A stretch of 64,000 bases of DNA from Lepiota brunneoincarnata. Taxonomy: Eukaryota > Basidiomycota > Agaricomycetes > Agaricales > Agaricaceae. Below the pieces are notes generated by a model. It searched no databases. It was not told where the DNA came from and saw only the letters and a program-made list of their open reading frames with translations. The stretch covers positions 2,666,001 to 2,730,000 of the forward strand of contig JAEBUN010000001.1 of NCBI GenBank assembly GCA_023014365.1, written 5' to 3'. Position 1 is the first letter of the stretch; every line of letters starts with the position of its first letter. This document shows positions 46,601 through 57,706 of this stretch, piece by piece. The position numbers were made by a program, and so were the translations under genes.

Positions 46601-47572
46601 GGTAGAGTAAGATATCCGCAGTGTCGAGGTTTGATGGAAGCTTGAGGTTTAGTTCGGTGAAGATGTAGTAGACCAGCTGTCTGCTAAGCCCACAGTCTAC
46701 TAGATACTCAGGTGGAACGCCCCAGCCGAGAAGATCAAGAACAATATCCTTTGCAGTGTCATATTCTTCCTGTGTCACTATATGGAACATCAGAATAGAT
46801 CCGCAACGCGTGTACAGAACCTACTAGTGAGACCAGGACGAACATGCTCAGCATCCACCAGTGCGGCTGGATCACGTGCTGGAACAAAATAAGTGTTAGA
46901 ACTACTTGACCTGTTGGTAGGGTAGTGGGGAGTCCGTTCCCGAGATGAAGCGCGCGTAAAACGAGACGAAGGTGTGATTGTTTGACCACGGTTTGAATCC
47001 GACGGAGGGTAAGGCCAGGGTCTCTCTGCATACAGGATGGACGATGCCGGAGAATCGGAAGTAGAAAGAATACGGGATTGAGGGATAGAAAGTCTTGTAA
47101 GAAGCGCAGGCACAGGGGATTTTGATTGTGGCGAGGCAGATGGCGCTGAGGGACGATTGCTCTGGGCGGTAACTTCATTACTTTGTTCCAAACGTCGTTT
47201 CAGCAAGGTCGTCCCAACTGGTGAGGCGTCTTCATCACTGATTTCGCCTTCTTCCCGAGCATCGACATCCATCGTACGGGTGTCGGAGGGCGCAGATGTT
47301 GTACTCTGGATGAGGCTGGTCGTTGTGGAAGCAACTTGGGTGGGGCCTTGTGGTGGCGATGGTTCAGCCACGTTGTCGTCCTGACCATAGTCAAGTTGGA
47401 ACGTATCCTGAGGTATGGGCCTAGCAGGTGGCAGAGTCTGAGGTTGCCCAAGTACAGGCCTGCGTCTCTTGCCTAGCTTGAGAGTCTTGAGGGCCGCTGC
47501 CCGAAGCGAAGATGTATCAGAAGAGGCAGGAGGTAAAATCAAGGACGGTCCCGGTGAGGAGGTAGTAGTCAT
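43680..47572 (-). CDS. Red1/ZFC3H1-like protein with zf-C3H1 finger
   Basis: Resolved exons: 46825..47572, 46591..46777, 46193..46547, 45485..46138, 45271..45433, 45043..45096, then 44548..44655, 44006..44417 and 43680..43876. One or two exons between 44655 and 45043 are unresolved. The key motif is 'CQYEVPGGGVCRDERCEDVH', a C-x8-C-x4-C-x3-H-like finger of the kind found in fission yeast Red1 and human ZFC3H1, scaffolds that link the nuclear exosome helicase Mtl1/MTR4 to RNA decay. An internal helical region ('DIVLDLLGWGVPPEYLVDCG') and a coiled coil ('KIRKMREEIAQREENQKRK') lie in otherwise disordered sequence. The last exon ('MPGEWQARNNVTVGKMIAAL') continues the frame after the finger. Assignment to this family rests on the finger and the layout. 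Confidence 0.75.
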
Positions 47573-48419
47573 TGCAAGAAATCGGGTAAGATATCAAGCC
47601 TTTCCTCAGGATCAGGGGGCAGGAGTGCCTGCAGGGGGTAGTGGTGATGAGGAGAATGTCAGGGAGGCTTGTTATAATCGTTGACACACACTTTCTGGCA
47701 AACCACGTGCAACCAGTCATGCCATTGCGCACGGACCACCTCCCCTGTCGTCAGCCACACCAGCTAGTCAGCCTCCCGCTTTCTCAAGTTAACCCCAAAC
47801 CTCCAGCGGATACTTCTACCAAGCCCTGATTAAGTTATCGCCTGTTGTTACAGGCATCCTGAAAATACCCTGTAAGCCGGCGCGCGCAGATAACTTTCGG
47901 ACCCAGCCCGACGATAACCCAGGCATGACCCCTACTGGGAGACGCATCATTTTATAGCCGACGATCTTGGACTTCAAACTTCAAGCCTCGAGCTCAGCGT
48001 ATCAGTGCAAAGTTCAGGAAATCCGTCCGCCAGGGTCTGCGAGCCAGCGGATCAGAAAATCTCAAGCCCGGATACAAGACGAAGGATGGCTAAAAGTACC
48101 GAGAATCGGACTCTTCAATTTCCCACCAAGGTCCAACAGAAGAGATTAAATTGACATCTGGATGTGGAACGCCACACCACCGATCCCCTCCACATATTCT
48201 TAGCTGACAGCGAACCCTTGCCTTACGGTCTTGTGGCTTCAGCCTCTATCCTGTTGCTCGCGAACATATACCGTCGAGGTTTCTCGTCGTACAGGGATCA
48301 CATGGTATCCAAGACTACCGTGGCCATAATTAAAGCCATACATGGGTGGTCCTTAGTGCCCTGCCAGAATCACCGCTTGTCTAGGCCAGTTTCATTCAAT
48401 GAATATTGTTCTCGGGCTT
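47573..48419. other. Intergenic, no supported gene
   Basis: Upstream of the Red1-like gene (minus). Short open frames only; I see nothing conserved until the duplicated segment begins near 48420. Confidence 0.45.
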
Positions 48420-49058
48420 CTTGAACCTTCGATAGTGCATGTTTGAAACCCGCATAAATGTGTCTTGTGGACCCGAAAGTCTTCCGGAGCAAGTCACCCT
48501 AAATCCATTCCGACCCTGAGGATCAAGCAACCAATGTTCCTACTATCATACTACCCTCCAGCGTTAATGCATGCTAAATTCCATTTCGGAGCGCCCACGG
48601 TGCGCGCAAAGGTTGCCATGTCGGCTCAAGATAGTCAATTAGAGGCCTTAGATGAAATGAAAGGGACAAAAATATCATACACCTCAGTCCCTGAATTCAT
48701 CCTCTCAAGCAATATTCGCGTTTGGCGAGACGTACGCACACCCAAGCATATCTCCCCCGACACACGTAATATACCACTCGCTTCCTTCCCAAGGTCCGCA
48801 AAGGATTATCAGGACAGCACCCTGGTATGACCGATCTAATGAAAGACCCAAGCCTCACTAGCCACTTCTCCGAGTCGGCATTTCCACTTGTTGGTTAGAC
48901 GATTCCACGATATAACACCATCTGATGGGTGGCAACCACACCCTTGCGGAGGGCCCTCTTTGGCTTATAAACTGGCCGAGTCTTGAAACTTACAACTCCT
49001 CGATATCTTATCTCGTTCTCTTGCCCCTTGCTCGTTTCAACATTGTCAGAATAGTAAT

Positions 49059-49870
49059 ATGACCTGCACCGAGCTTGTGGTTTTCGCGGCATCCGAAGCT
49101 CTGCTGGCTGATAGTTCCACTGGTGGCAAAGCTCTTGGAACAATTGGGGCTGCACCCGGTGCCCTCGAGTTCGTTGTTGTGCCAATTAATTTAAAAATCC
49201 TGACCCGTCATACCTAGTATTTACTCTGGCTTGGCGGTCGAGGATCGGAAAACCGCGTACCTCACAGTCGGTAGGCTCTCGTACCAAACTTAATGTCCAA
49301 CAAAAGGGATTTTGATAAACCGCTGCGCTACATAGGCTGGGAAACAATTGAGCATCATCGGGCACTTACCAAAAGCGCGGCGTACGATGGCTTGAAGTCT
49401 TCTTTCAAGGACCTCCTCGGTGGCCCACTCACCGTCCAACACATTCACTTCGACGCCTCCACGACAACGGCTTTCAGCGCTCCCATAACTGAATTCGCCA
49501 CTTTCACGCTCAAACAAGGCAAGCCCAAGGATGACCTTGTAGCCGCCCTTGGGAAGGTCCAAGCTGCCGCCAACAAGCACAACCCCAAATACGCCCCAAG
49601 TGTTTTGGGTGAGAGTACCGAGAGACCAGGGACTTTTTTCATTGTCGTTGGATGGGACAGTGTTGAGGTGGGCGATCAACCGTCTCCCTTCCGAAATGGA
49701 AGCAGTATTCTCACATCATTCAAACTGTGCGACCCTTCCAGGTCCACATAGAAACGGTCAAAAATGAGGCTATAGTAATTAGTTTACTTGATCGCCTCAA
49801 AGAGCTATCGGAGGTGTCCATTCGTCACATTCCGTTGACGAAATTTGCAAAGGCAGGGAAGGCGGATTGA
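49059..49870 (+). CDS. Small dimeric alpha/beta-barrel-type protein, copy A
   Basis: Exons 49059..49168, 49218..49270, 49336..49667, 49742..49870 give 207 residues. It shares exon number, the lengths of exons 2 and 4 (53 and 129 nt) and intron phases with copies B and C. Common motifs are an N-terminal 'TELVVFAASEALLAD' block, '..Y.G..VED.K', 'GWETIEHH', 'HHIHF' or 'HIHFDAS', 'APITEFATF' and 'FIVVGWDSVE'. Two repeats of the pattern 'strand, W-[DE]-S-[VY]-E' suggest two ferredoxin-like (ABM-type) subdomains, common in fungal proteins of unknown function. No catalytic residue can be named. At the second intron this copy has a normal GT donor, unlike B and C. It is more divergent than B is from C. 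Confidence 0.75.
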
Positions 49871-50390
49871 TTAACATGCGCCTCCTGGTCTCTTATTATT
49901 TCTTTCTATGTCACTTGTACTCGATCAGAACTCTGTCCTTCGCACTGTGAATAAGCGGCGTCAGATCCCGGAGTGATGTTGTCATTGACTACCAAGTGGC
50001 TCACCTCTCAAAAGCCTAATCTCATGTCTCCATTACTTCCGAGTATTTAATATCCACAACGAGGCAATTCAAAGCTCACAAAAAAAATTATTTCCACCAA
50101 CAAACCTGAGACCCGCTGCCTCTCAACAGCGCTGCTTGCAGTATCTAGAATTTTACTATGGGAATCCAGGTCCCGTATAGGAAGGAGGCAGGGCCTAATC
50201 CCAACCCTAAAGAAGGAATGGTTTGCAATCACAGGCCAGTATATCAGGCAGGGCTCAATCCTCATCGGAGGGGAAGGTAGCCTCTAGAATCCCAAGCCAT
50301 CCATATCCGGTACCATCCACACAGCACTACCAATTACTCCGTCAAGAAAAGGTAGAGATCCTTCACCTAGAATCCCCTTAAGGAAAAACC

Positions 50391-51230
50391 ATGCCGCAAC
50401 CTACGATCGAGCTCTGCTCTTTCACTGCTTCCCAGGCTCTCCTCGACAATCCTTCCCTCCTGCATTCAGGTTATGACCTTGTGCGCGGCGAGAGTGGTCC
50501 CAGGCGGTAAGTATCTCCAGCATCCCTGCAACCCTCCCCCATGTGAAATCTCCCGTCGATCGATTTCTGATCGTCGTGTAAAGCTTATACGAGGGCGTCG
50601 GTGTCGAGGATGACAAGAAGAGATGGATTATTGTTGGCAAGTTCCAGGTCAATTACACCCGACCCAAGCATCTCTGATTCCCTCTCATATCACCAGCTTG
50701 GGACTCGTACGAGCATCACATGCGTTCGATGGACAGCGCTGGCTACCCCGAGGCTGCCCGCAAGCTAGCTACCTGCGTCGACGGAGAGTTTAAATCCCAC
50801 CATGTCATTTTCAGCGACGACGCTATGGTGGCATTGGCCGCCCCCGTCACGGAGTTTGGCCTTCTCAAACTGAGGGATTTATCAAAAAAAGAGGAACTTA
50901 TTAAGCTCACGAGTGAGCTAGTCGAACACAGTCGGAAAGTGTCTGGGGAAATCTGTGAGCTCCAGTACCAACCATTTATCTTTGGGGAGGCTCGGGAGGA
51001 GCCTGGGCTCTTCTATTTCGTTGCAGGGTGGAAAAGTGTCGAGGTTAGCATACCTTTTTTTTTCTTTGAAATTCCGTTCTCTGACGAGTTTCCCCATGTA
51101 GGACCACGTGGGGGCATCCAGCAACCCGGCCGGCAACAAGCCATTCATCACGAAGATCAAACCTCTTGTAGATATTACTATGTTGCACGCTAGAGTGAAA
51201 GAATACGACCTCCACAGCGAACACCATTAA
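50391..51230 (+). CDS. Small dimeric alpha/beta-barrel-type protein, copy B
   Basis: Exons 50391..50506, 50584..50636, 50697..51043, 51102..51230 give 214 residues, the same exon lengths as copy C. The N-terminus 'MPQPTIELCSFTASQALLDN' is followed by 'VEDDKKRWIIV', 'AWDSYEHHMRSMD', 'SHHVIFSDDAMVALAAPVTE', 'QPFIFGEAREEPGLFYFVAG' and a C-terminal 'VDITMLHARVKEYDLH'. Intron 2 (50637..50696) begins GCAAGT and ends CACCAG; no GT donor gives the right frame. Role unknown. The gene lies about 520 bp after copy A on the same strand. Confidence 0.8.
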
Positions 51231-53120
51231 ACTATGACACATATTTACGAACCGTTCCTATGTTCTCGCCCATTGCTTAGTTAAATTGAATGTACATTTA
51301 CACCCTCTTGGCATTGGGAGGAAAATATCAGAAAACAGGCCAACGGCGTATAACTCTCTGCCATCGCCACCATCCACTTGTCGGTGCCACTATGAAGAGG
51401 CTGCACGAACATGTTGAATGTCGAAATTCGAGCCTGAACGACACCATGAATTTCCAACCAATCAACGTTGCGTTTTAAAATATCGGCAGACTAAGCCATA
51501 CTGGCGCTGATCGTTCTGCTTATGGTCGGTACTGTCTGAATTCGCTCACACACCAAGTGCATAGGTAGATTGAGGTTTGGCGTTGCTGGCATTTTACTGT
51601 CCCCCGAAGTCGGTCCTAACATAATGGGCCTCCCTTATCTTTTGCAACGGCTCTTGAGTCCACGGACTCAGAAGGGAGAAGTTCACCATTCACCTGGTGG
51701 TTCAGAATTCCTAGTGCCCTGGTCAAAATCACTCCTTGACCACAGGATCGTCCTCCCAACGAATATATGCCAGTTCCCAGCCCCCTTGAGCCTTCGACTG
51801 TGCAGATTCAAATAATCGAAATGAATGTGCGCCGTGGGCTTCGTTCCATTCTAAGGGGACAAAGCTACCGTACATCGCACACCTCAATCACAGGGACCCC
51901 GAATCTATCTCCTCAGTTATTCACGCCTGGTGAGGGGCGTATGCTCATCCAAGCAACCCATGTCACTTGCATTTTTTTCCCAAGGTCGCAAAGCAGTATC
52001 GGGGTACGACCAATCTGTCGAGTAAAGAACCCGAACTTCATTGTTCAACCCTCCGAGTCGGCGGTGTATCCACTTGTTGGTGAGACGATTCCACGGTGTA
52101 ACATCATCTGATGGATGGCAACTGATCAGAGTGCAACCGCACTCTTCTGGAATGTATTCCACAGATTCTACTGTCTATTGAAGTCGAGTCCAGAAACCCC
52201 AGCTCCTTGATACCTTCAAATTCCCATACCTCTGCCCCCCGTTTTAAAACAGGGTCAGATGGAGGTGAAGCCTACAAGTTATTATCTTCCAAGCAAAAGC
52301 TGATGTAGTTTTACTTGTATTGAGAATACTAGTAATTACATTTACTATGGAGCGGGAGCATCAGATAGTCTTCTTTAGCTAATGCGACTCGTGCGTGGTC
52401 CGAGGTGTGGTCGCTGTGTGCTATATGCCCGGTGCCAACAGGCGCTTTAACCTCACCTGTGAATCATAAACTCGCTCGATTAAAACTTGCGGGTTCCTGC
52501 AGGGAGGGTTATGGGTTTAGAACTGTCAATGCATGATAATACACCAAATGTGGACGATGTAAGCTGGGGAATAGAAAATCAGCACAAAGTGCAATAGGGA
52601 CTAATATATATGCAACCTGCTTTGTCTAGGGTTTGCCACAACCGTTGTCCTGAGATCGCGACAATGAAATGTATCCTGGCTGGTATGTCAAGTAGGACAG
52701 TTTGAATCAATACGCGTGGGTTAAAACGTCGCTGTCAATTTCTGCAATAGGAGTTCACAATGGCTGGGAAGTAAAGGAAAGTGTAGACGAATTCAGAGCC
52801 AGGGTATAGCTTTTATCTCTCGGTAAGTTACGTACGTGCAATAGTACAAAATGGGTTTATTATGATCATCCTCATTGTTTACGAACTGATGGGGTTTGTT
52901 GAACCTCGTATTTGTAATGAGTCATCAGAAAAAAAAAACAGTCCCAGGCCATGGGAGATATTAAAAGATCTTAGAGTGATTCAATGACCTTGCTCCTTCG
53001 TCTGGCAAGATAAGCGGGGTCATTACTCATCTAGCATGACCTCAGACTGTAAAATTTCTGATCTGCCATGAGTGGTTCCAAGGAAGGATTTCCCTGTATC
53101 CACTTGTAACTATATGGGAT
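51231..53120. other. Non-coding part of the duplication plus an unmatched 0.9 kb
   Basis: 51784..52150 matches the sequence upstream of copy A. From about 52200 to 53100 there is no counterpart in unit 1. That stretch is A/T-richer and has only short open frames, so it may be an insertion into unit 2 or a loss from unit 1. Confidence 0.5.
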
Positions 53121-53500
53121 GAGTTGTCCGCGATAGTAATATAACTTGCGCCGGGCTTGTGGTTTTCCCGGCATCTGAAGGCTCGGCCGGCTGATAGTTC
53201 TACCGGTGACAAAGCTTTTGGTACGATGGAGGTTACCACCGGTACCCTCGGGCTCACTGTTCAAATTGATTCACAGAAACCCGAGAAAGATTCCTTCAAG
53301 GCACACTCGCCACTCAACACGTTCACTTCGACGCCTCCACGATAAAGGCCTTCAGCGCTCCTACGACTGAATTCGCCACATTCACGCTCTAAAGTAGTGT
53401 AAGTGATCACTTCAAAGAGCTAACCGACAGTGTCCGTAAATGGCAGACTAATTAATTTACGCCTCCTGATCGTGCTTTAACCCACTTTCAACCCGGTCGG
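53121..53500 (+). pseudogene. Decayed copy of alpha/beta-barrel gene A
   Basis: Nucleotide similarity to 49052..49870 is clear at the start ('gcttgtggttttc', 'ctgatagttc', 'ggtgacaaagct') and in the middle ('ttcacttcgacgcctccacg', 'ttcagcgctcc', 'gaattcgccac'). The start ATG has become ATA, the second exon and most of the third are missing, an in-frame TAA follows 'acgctc', and the end is rearranged. It cannot encode the protein. Confidence 0.75.
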
Positions 53501-53921
53501 AACACTGGTGCACTCGGATCCCAGAACTAAGCGGTCCTCGATGGCTTATCACAAAATCAGTTTCATATTCCTAGCATTCCATTACGTTACTACAATGCAA
53601 CTCGAACACACACACCAAGACTCCTGCTCATTTCCACCCACAGTCTTAAGACCCTCCGCCGCCCAACGAAACCGCTTGCCGTATCTAACAGATCGCCATG
53701 GGAATTCGGGTCTTGCATAGAGAGGGTGTGAGCGGAGCCTGGTCCAATTTAATTCCATCCCCGAATGGTCGACGACCGTAGGTATATGTATCACCCGGGA
53801 GGTGACCTCCAGAATCCTAACCCACCACACTCTCCCGGACCCACCCATACAACACCCACATATCACTCCGCCAAGAAAAAGGGAAGAAACTTTGTCTAGA
53901 AACCTCCCCAAGAAAGGAACC

Positions 53922-54758
53922 ATGTCGCAACCCACCATTGAACTTGGCTATTTCACCGCCACCCAGACTCTCCTCGATAACCCTTCCGTCCTGCACTCAG
54001 GCTATGACTGTGTCAGTGGCGAGGGTGGCCCCCATCGGTAAGTATCTCTAACATGCCTCTTCCCCATGTCAAATGATGACTGACCACCATGTAAAAGTAT
54101 ATACGAAGCCGTCGATGTCGAGGATGACAAGAAGAGATGGATTGTCGTCGGCAAGTCCCACACTAAATTGAACCCCGAACCAAGCATTTCTGATACTCGC
54201 ACCATACTAACAATAGTTTGGGACTCGTACGAGCATCACATGCGTTCGACGGAAGGCCCTGGCTATCCAGAGGCAGCCAAAAAGCTAGCTACCTGTGTCG
54301 ATGGAGAATTCAGGTCGCATCATGTCATCTTCAGCGACGACACCATGGTGGCGTTGAGTGCCCCCATCACGGAGTTTGGGCTTCTCAAGCTCAAAGATTT
54401 ATCGACGAAGGATGAGTTCCTCAAGGTTATGGGTGAATTGATCGAACACAGCCGAAAAGTCTCTGGGGAGATTCGTGAGCTCCGGCACCAGCCGTTTATC
54501 TTTGGGGAGACCCGGGAGGAGCCCGGGCTCTTCTATTTCGTTGCAGGGTGGGAGAGTGTCGAGGTCAGCTTTTTTGTTTTTGTTTTTTTGATGTTACTTT
54601 ATTCCACTCTCTGACAATTTCCTATATAGGAACACGTGAATTCGTCCAACAACCCAGCCGGTAACCTGCGGTTCGTTGGGGAGATCGGACGCCTTGTTGA
54701 TATCACGATCTCGCACACTAGAGTGAAGGAGTACAACCTTCACAAGGAGCGTGTCTAA
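53922..54758 (+). CDS. Small dimeric alpha/beta-barrel-type protein, copy C
   Basis: Exons 53922..54037, 54098..54150, 54217..54563, 54630..54758 give 214 residues. All four exon lengths are identical to copy B, and most of the protein aligns without gaps: 'WDSYEHHMRS', 'CVDGEFRSHHVIFSDDTMVA', 'EEPGLFYFVAGWESVE', 'ITISHTRVKEYNLHKE'. Intron 2 (54151..54216) again begins GCAAGT and ends ACAATAG, with a CTAAC branch-like sequence. The stop codon lies 85 bp from the convergent F-box gene stop. Function unknown; conserved length and frame argue that B and C are both functional. Confidence 0.8.
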
Positions 54759-54843
54759 AGTGCATACATATTACAAGCCGTTCCTAGATTTCGTTTCATT
54801 GCTCAGCTAAATAGGACGAACGAATATTAGATTGGATGTACAC

Positions 54844-56582
54844 TCACATCCTCTTTGCAGTACCCCGCTTCAGTTTCTGCGTAACATACGCACAGTTCAC
54901 GACAGGCACATGCTGACGGAACCAAGGTAGCCAATTAACATCCACCCGTGGACATCCATCCATCTTCAACACCTCCAACTTGTTTACTTTCAATACTTCA
55001 TCTTCCGGATCCATTTCGGAGAGCGTCAGCCTCTGTTTTACAAGCGCATGCATCGTCGACGTCTCGATATCTGGGCAATCCGAAACATCCAGATGCCGCA
55101 ACCTTGGACACAGACATGCGACGCGAGCTCCATCCGGCACAGACCCTTCAACGAGAATACGAACGACTTGGTTGGCTGTTTTATACATGCCCGTAAGCGC
55201 CAATACCTCAATGGAATGGACGGTCTGGACAAGTCGAACGAGGCTGGTTTCGCTGATGGATGTATATTTCAGCCTGAGCTCTGTCAAGAATTGAGGGCCT
55301 GTAGAGAGCCATTGTTGAAAGTGGTCATTGATCACGTCAATATTTCGCGAAAGCTTCTCGAGCCGCAGTATCCGCAGGGCGGGGACGTCGAGGATAAGGA
55401 TGAATGAGGCCCACCAGCACTCGATTGCTTCCAGACTGTTCAGGTTTTGGAGAACGATGGGATTCGTGAGGTCGGGTGGAGTGATCCATGGGGTAAATGA
55501 TGTAGGGCTGACGCTGCTTAGGCGGAGAGATTCTAATTGAGGGTGGAGAGCCAGGAGGCCGATGAAATCTTTTGGTAATTGCCTTTCGAAGCAACAGTGT
55601 GCAATGTTCAAGGAAGAGAGATGAGGGAAATGTGGTGCGAGGTGTTTCGGGCTCATTTGGATGCCCTCGACGGAGAGTGACTTGAGCTTGGTTGCCGGGT
55701 GTAAAAAGCTATTATCGACACTGCAATCCATAGTTTTGATTTCTAAATATTCCAGCTCGCGGAACATTAGGTCTGGGTCTACATGCAGGAGGAATTCGTC
55801 GTTGTTGATCCTACAGGTACGGAGGTGGGTCCAATTCATATCCTCAAGCAATTTAGGTTTTCTAGGGAACTGTGGCCAGAGGTAATGCGAAAGAACATGT
55901 AACTGCCGTATGCGATGTCTTGACCTCTCGATCCACAAGGACGCCTTTTGGTCAGGGCGAGACTTGGAGAGGACGAGTGTGTGCCAGAGTCCCGGCGTAT
56001 CCCAAATAATCTGCCTCCAATGTCTGCAAACATGAAGCAAGGTAACGATCTGCGCATGATCCTCTGCAAGCACGAACTGAAAAATCTCTCCGTAAATCTC
56101 GACAGGCACCTTGAGCATGTGGTTTCGCATTCGTCGTTCCTGTTCCGCTACCGCGGCTGTCGTCTCTACGATTTCCTGTTTCAATCGGAGCAAGTTCTCG
56201 CGACGATTACGTTCTCTATCCGTGAGATGGGAGAGCGCGAGGTCAATCATTTTAATTGAGGAGTCGAATTTGTGTGTTTTCATAAAGAGACGGGCAGCGC
56301 GTGCGTAGCCCTGCCAGCGCTGAGGCGCGACTTGGATGGTGCTCTTCGCGTCGCTGAGTGCCTCTTTGGGGTTATCAAGGTGTTCATAGACGGCGGCGCG
56401 TGAATCGTAAATTATAAATTGTTCTTTGCCGCCGCTGGCGAGTGCCTGTCGGTGTTTGTGAATTCGGGGTATGTGAACATTTAGCGAAGAGGTGGGACCT
56501 GGGCGAATTGCTCTAGTGCTTCCAAGTGTTTTCCCTGCTTGAATAGGGCTATTCCCTTGTGGAAGTAAGGTTTCCAGGACAT
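54844..56582 (-). CDS. TPR / F-box / LRR protein (Pof3/Dia2 layout)
   Basis: Exons 56499..56582 and 54844..56445, total 1686 nt, 561 residues. The N-terminal 130 or so residues read as tetratricopeptide helices ('YFHKGIALFKQGKHLEALEQ', 'YDSRAAVYEHLDNPKEALSD', 'YARAARLFMKTHKFDSSIK'). An F-box follows ('LKVPVEIYGEIFQFVLAED', 'VCRHWRQIIWDTPGLW'), then leucine-rich repeats with 'LRHLDVSDCPDIE' and 'LEVLKMDGCPRVD' near the end. This order is that of fission yeast Pof3 and budding yeast Dia2, SCF ubiquitin-ligase receptors acting in replication and genome stability. Basidiomycetes have many F-box/LRR proteins, so the TPR part is what supports the specific assignment; orthology needs a tree. Confidence 0.82.
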
Positions 56583-56692
56583 GGTTTGTATTGAGGAAAT
56601 GAGGAGTTCAGGCCGGAGAGGGGAAGATGCAATGAGAGCACATCCGTCAGAATTCCCAGGCTCTGCTCTTATTCTCTCTCAAGCTGGGCAGG
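56583..56692. promoter_or_regulatory. Short bidirectional promoter region
   Basis: Only 110 bp separates the divergent start codons of the F-box gene and the thioesterase gene, so their core promoters must overlap unless the thioesterase start lies further downstream. No clear TATA box is visible. Confidence 0.4.
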
Positions 56693-57649
56693 ATGGCCGC
56701 CTGTCTCCGCTTTACACGACGAGTGAGTATTTAATAATCAGTCCATCGCATCCTGTTCACAGTTAAACAAGGTCTGGAAGAGCTTCCTGGACAACAAGGG
56801 TCCGTAAATCCTTCAGCGCCTTGCCGCCAGTTCTGTCACTGGAACTGAGTCATCGTCTGCAGGCCATGATGCGCAGTGCTTCCCGAATGTGAGTAGGAGC
56901 GAATTCTTGGATGCTCAGACTCTTGCGTATCAACCTGGATAGTTGCTTGTCCACAAAGCGATACCAGGAGAAGTTCAGACGTCGCTAAGGATCGAACAGT
57001 ACAACAGTGGGTGTCCTAAGTATTTCACTCGGAATCCTAACAGCTCATATGCCACTAGCGAATCGGGTTGGGGTACGTCTGGAGACTCTTCAATCTCGTT
57101 CCTGAGCTAACATCCGGCTACTGGACGTCATAAACACCCAGACTGGTAAGACCTCCTCATCCTGAGGAATAACCCTCTCCACTGACACGGATCTCCCTCC
57201 CGCATGCAGTCCACGGCGGCCTTATCCTTTCACTGACAGACACCCTTGGTTCACTTGCTGTCGCGACCCGAGGGCATTTCATGACGGGCGTCTCCACTGA
57301 CATTGGCACCTCCTTTGTCCGTCCCGCAGGTCGAGTAGGAGACGTGCTATATGCCAGAACATGTTTAACTGGCATGGGAAAGCAGCTTGCTTATACTCGG
57401 ACGGATTTCACCAATGCGCAGGGAGAGCTGCTGGCTTATGGGTGTACGTTACTCCAAATCCTGCATTGTATGGGGATGTCTCAAGGGTTGGATGCAGATC
57501 ATACAAAATACATTGGAAAGTCGTCTGTTCATCCTGTGAGCGTTAGTCTACTCTGACAGGGTGTTAACTACCTAACGGGACGTATGCAGAACAACGTCAA
57601 GCTGTCGGAAGACGGAGAGAGTGTGCTAGAGGGAGAGGATGTTAAGTAA
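56693..57649 (+). CDS. Hot-dog-fold thioesterase (PaaI/THEM type) with a 4-nt exon
   Basis: Acyl-CoA thioesterase family. Exons: 56693..56722, 56763..56803, 56831..56888, 56943..57006, 57044..57072, 57142..57145, 57210..57443, 57498..57535, 57590..57649; total 558 nt, 185 residues. The core reads 'NRVGTVHGGLILSLTDTLGS' then 'GVSTDIGTSFVRPAG', 'DVLYARTCLTGMGKQLAYTR' and 'GELLAYGYHTKYIG'. These match the family's G-T-x-H-G-G motif, the central helix and the 'T.V.F..PA' strand. The Thr of the motif comes from a 4-nt exon (ACTG at 57142..57145) between good splice sites; without it the frame is broken and the Thr is lost. The second intron (56804..56830) is only 27 bp, so the first two or three exons are the least certain part. 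Confidence 0.8.
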
Positions 57650-57706
57650 TGGTTGATTAGTAGATACAAACACGGAATTGTTCTTACTACTTGTACCTTC
57701 ACCACA

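Larger units (their letters stand above)
48420..51310 (+). repeat. Segmental duplication, unit 1
   Basis: Aligns by eye and in order with 51784..54860. Upstream landmarks are 'ttgaaccttcgatagtgca' against 'ttgagccttcgactgtgca', and 'ccgagtcggc', 'ccacttgttgg', 'agacgattccacg', 'catctgatgg'. Then come gene A here against a decayed copy there, the stretch before gene B ('gcttgcagtatcta' against 'gcttgccgtatcta'), gene B against gene C, and the 3' flank ('ccgttcctatgtt' against 'ccgttcctagatt'). The copies are diverged and differ by insertions, notably about 0.9 kb at 52.2..53.1 kb. Confidence 0.75.
51784..54860 (+). repeat. Segmental duplication, unit 2
   Basis: Partner of 48420..51310. It holds a decayed copy of gene A and intact gene C. 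Similarity appears to run past the gene C stop codon to the last bases of the convergent F-box gene ('gtacactcacatcctctt' against 'gtacatttacaccctctt' in unit 1), which hints that this copy, next to the complete F-box gene, is the older location. Confidence 0.7.
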
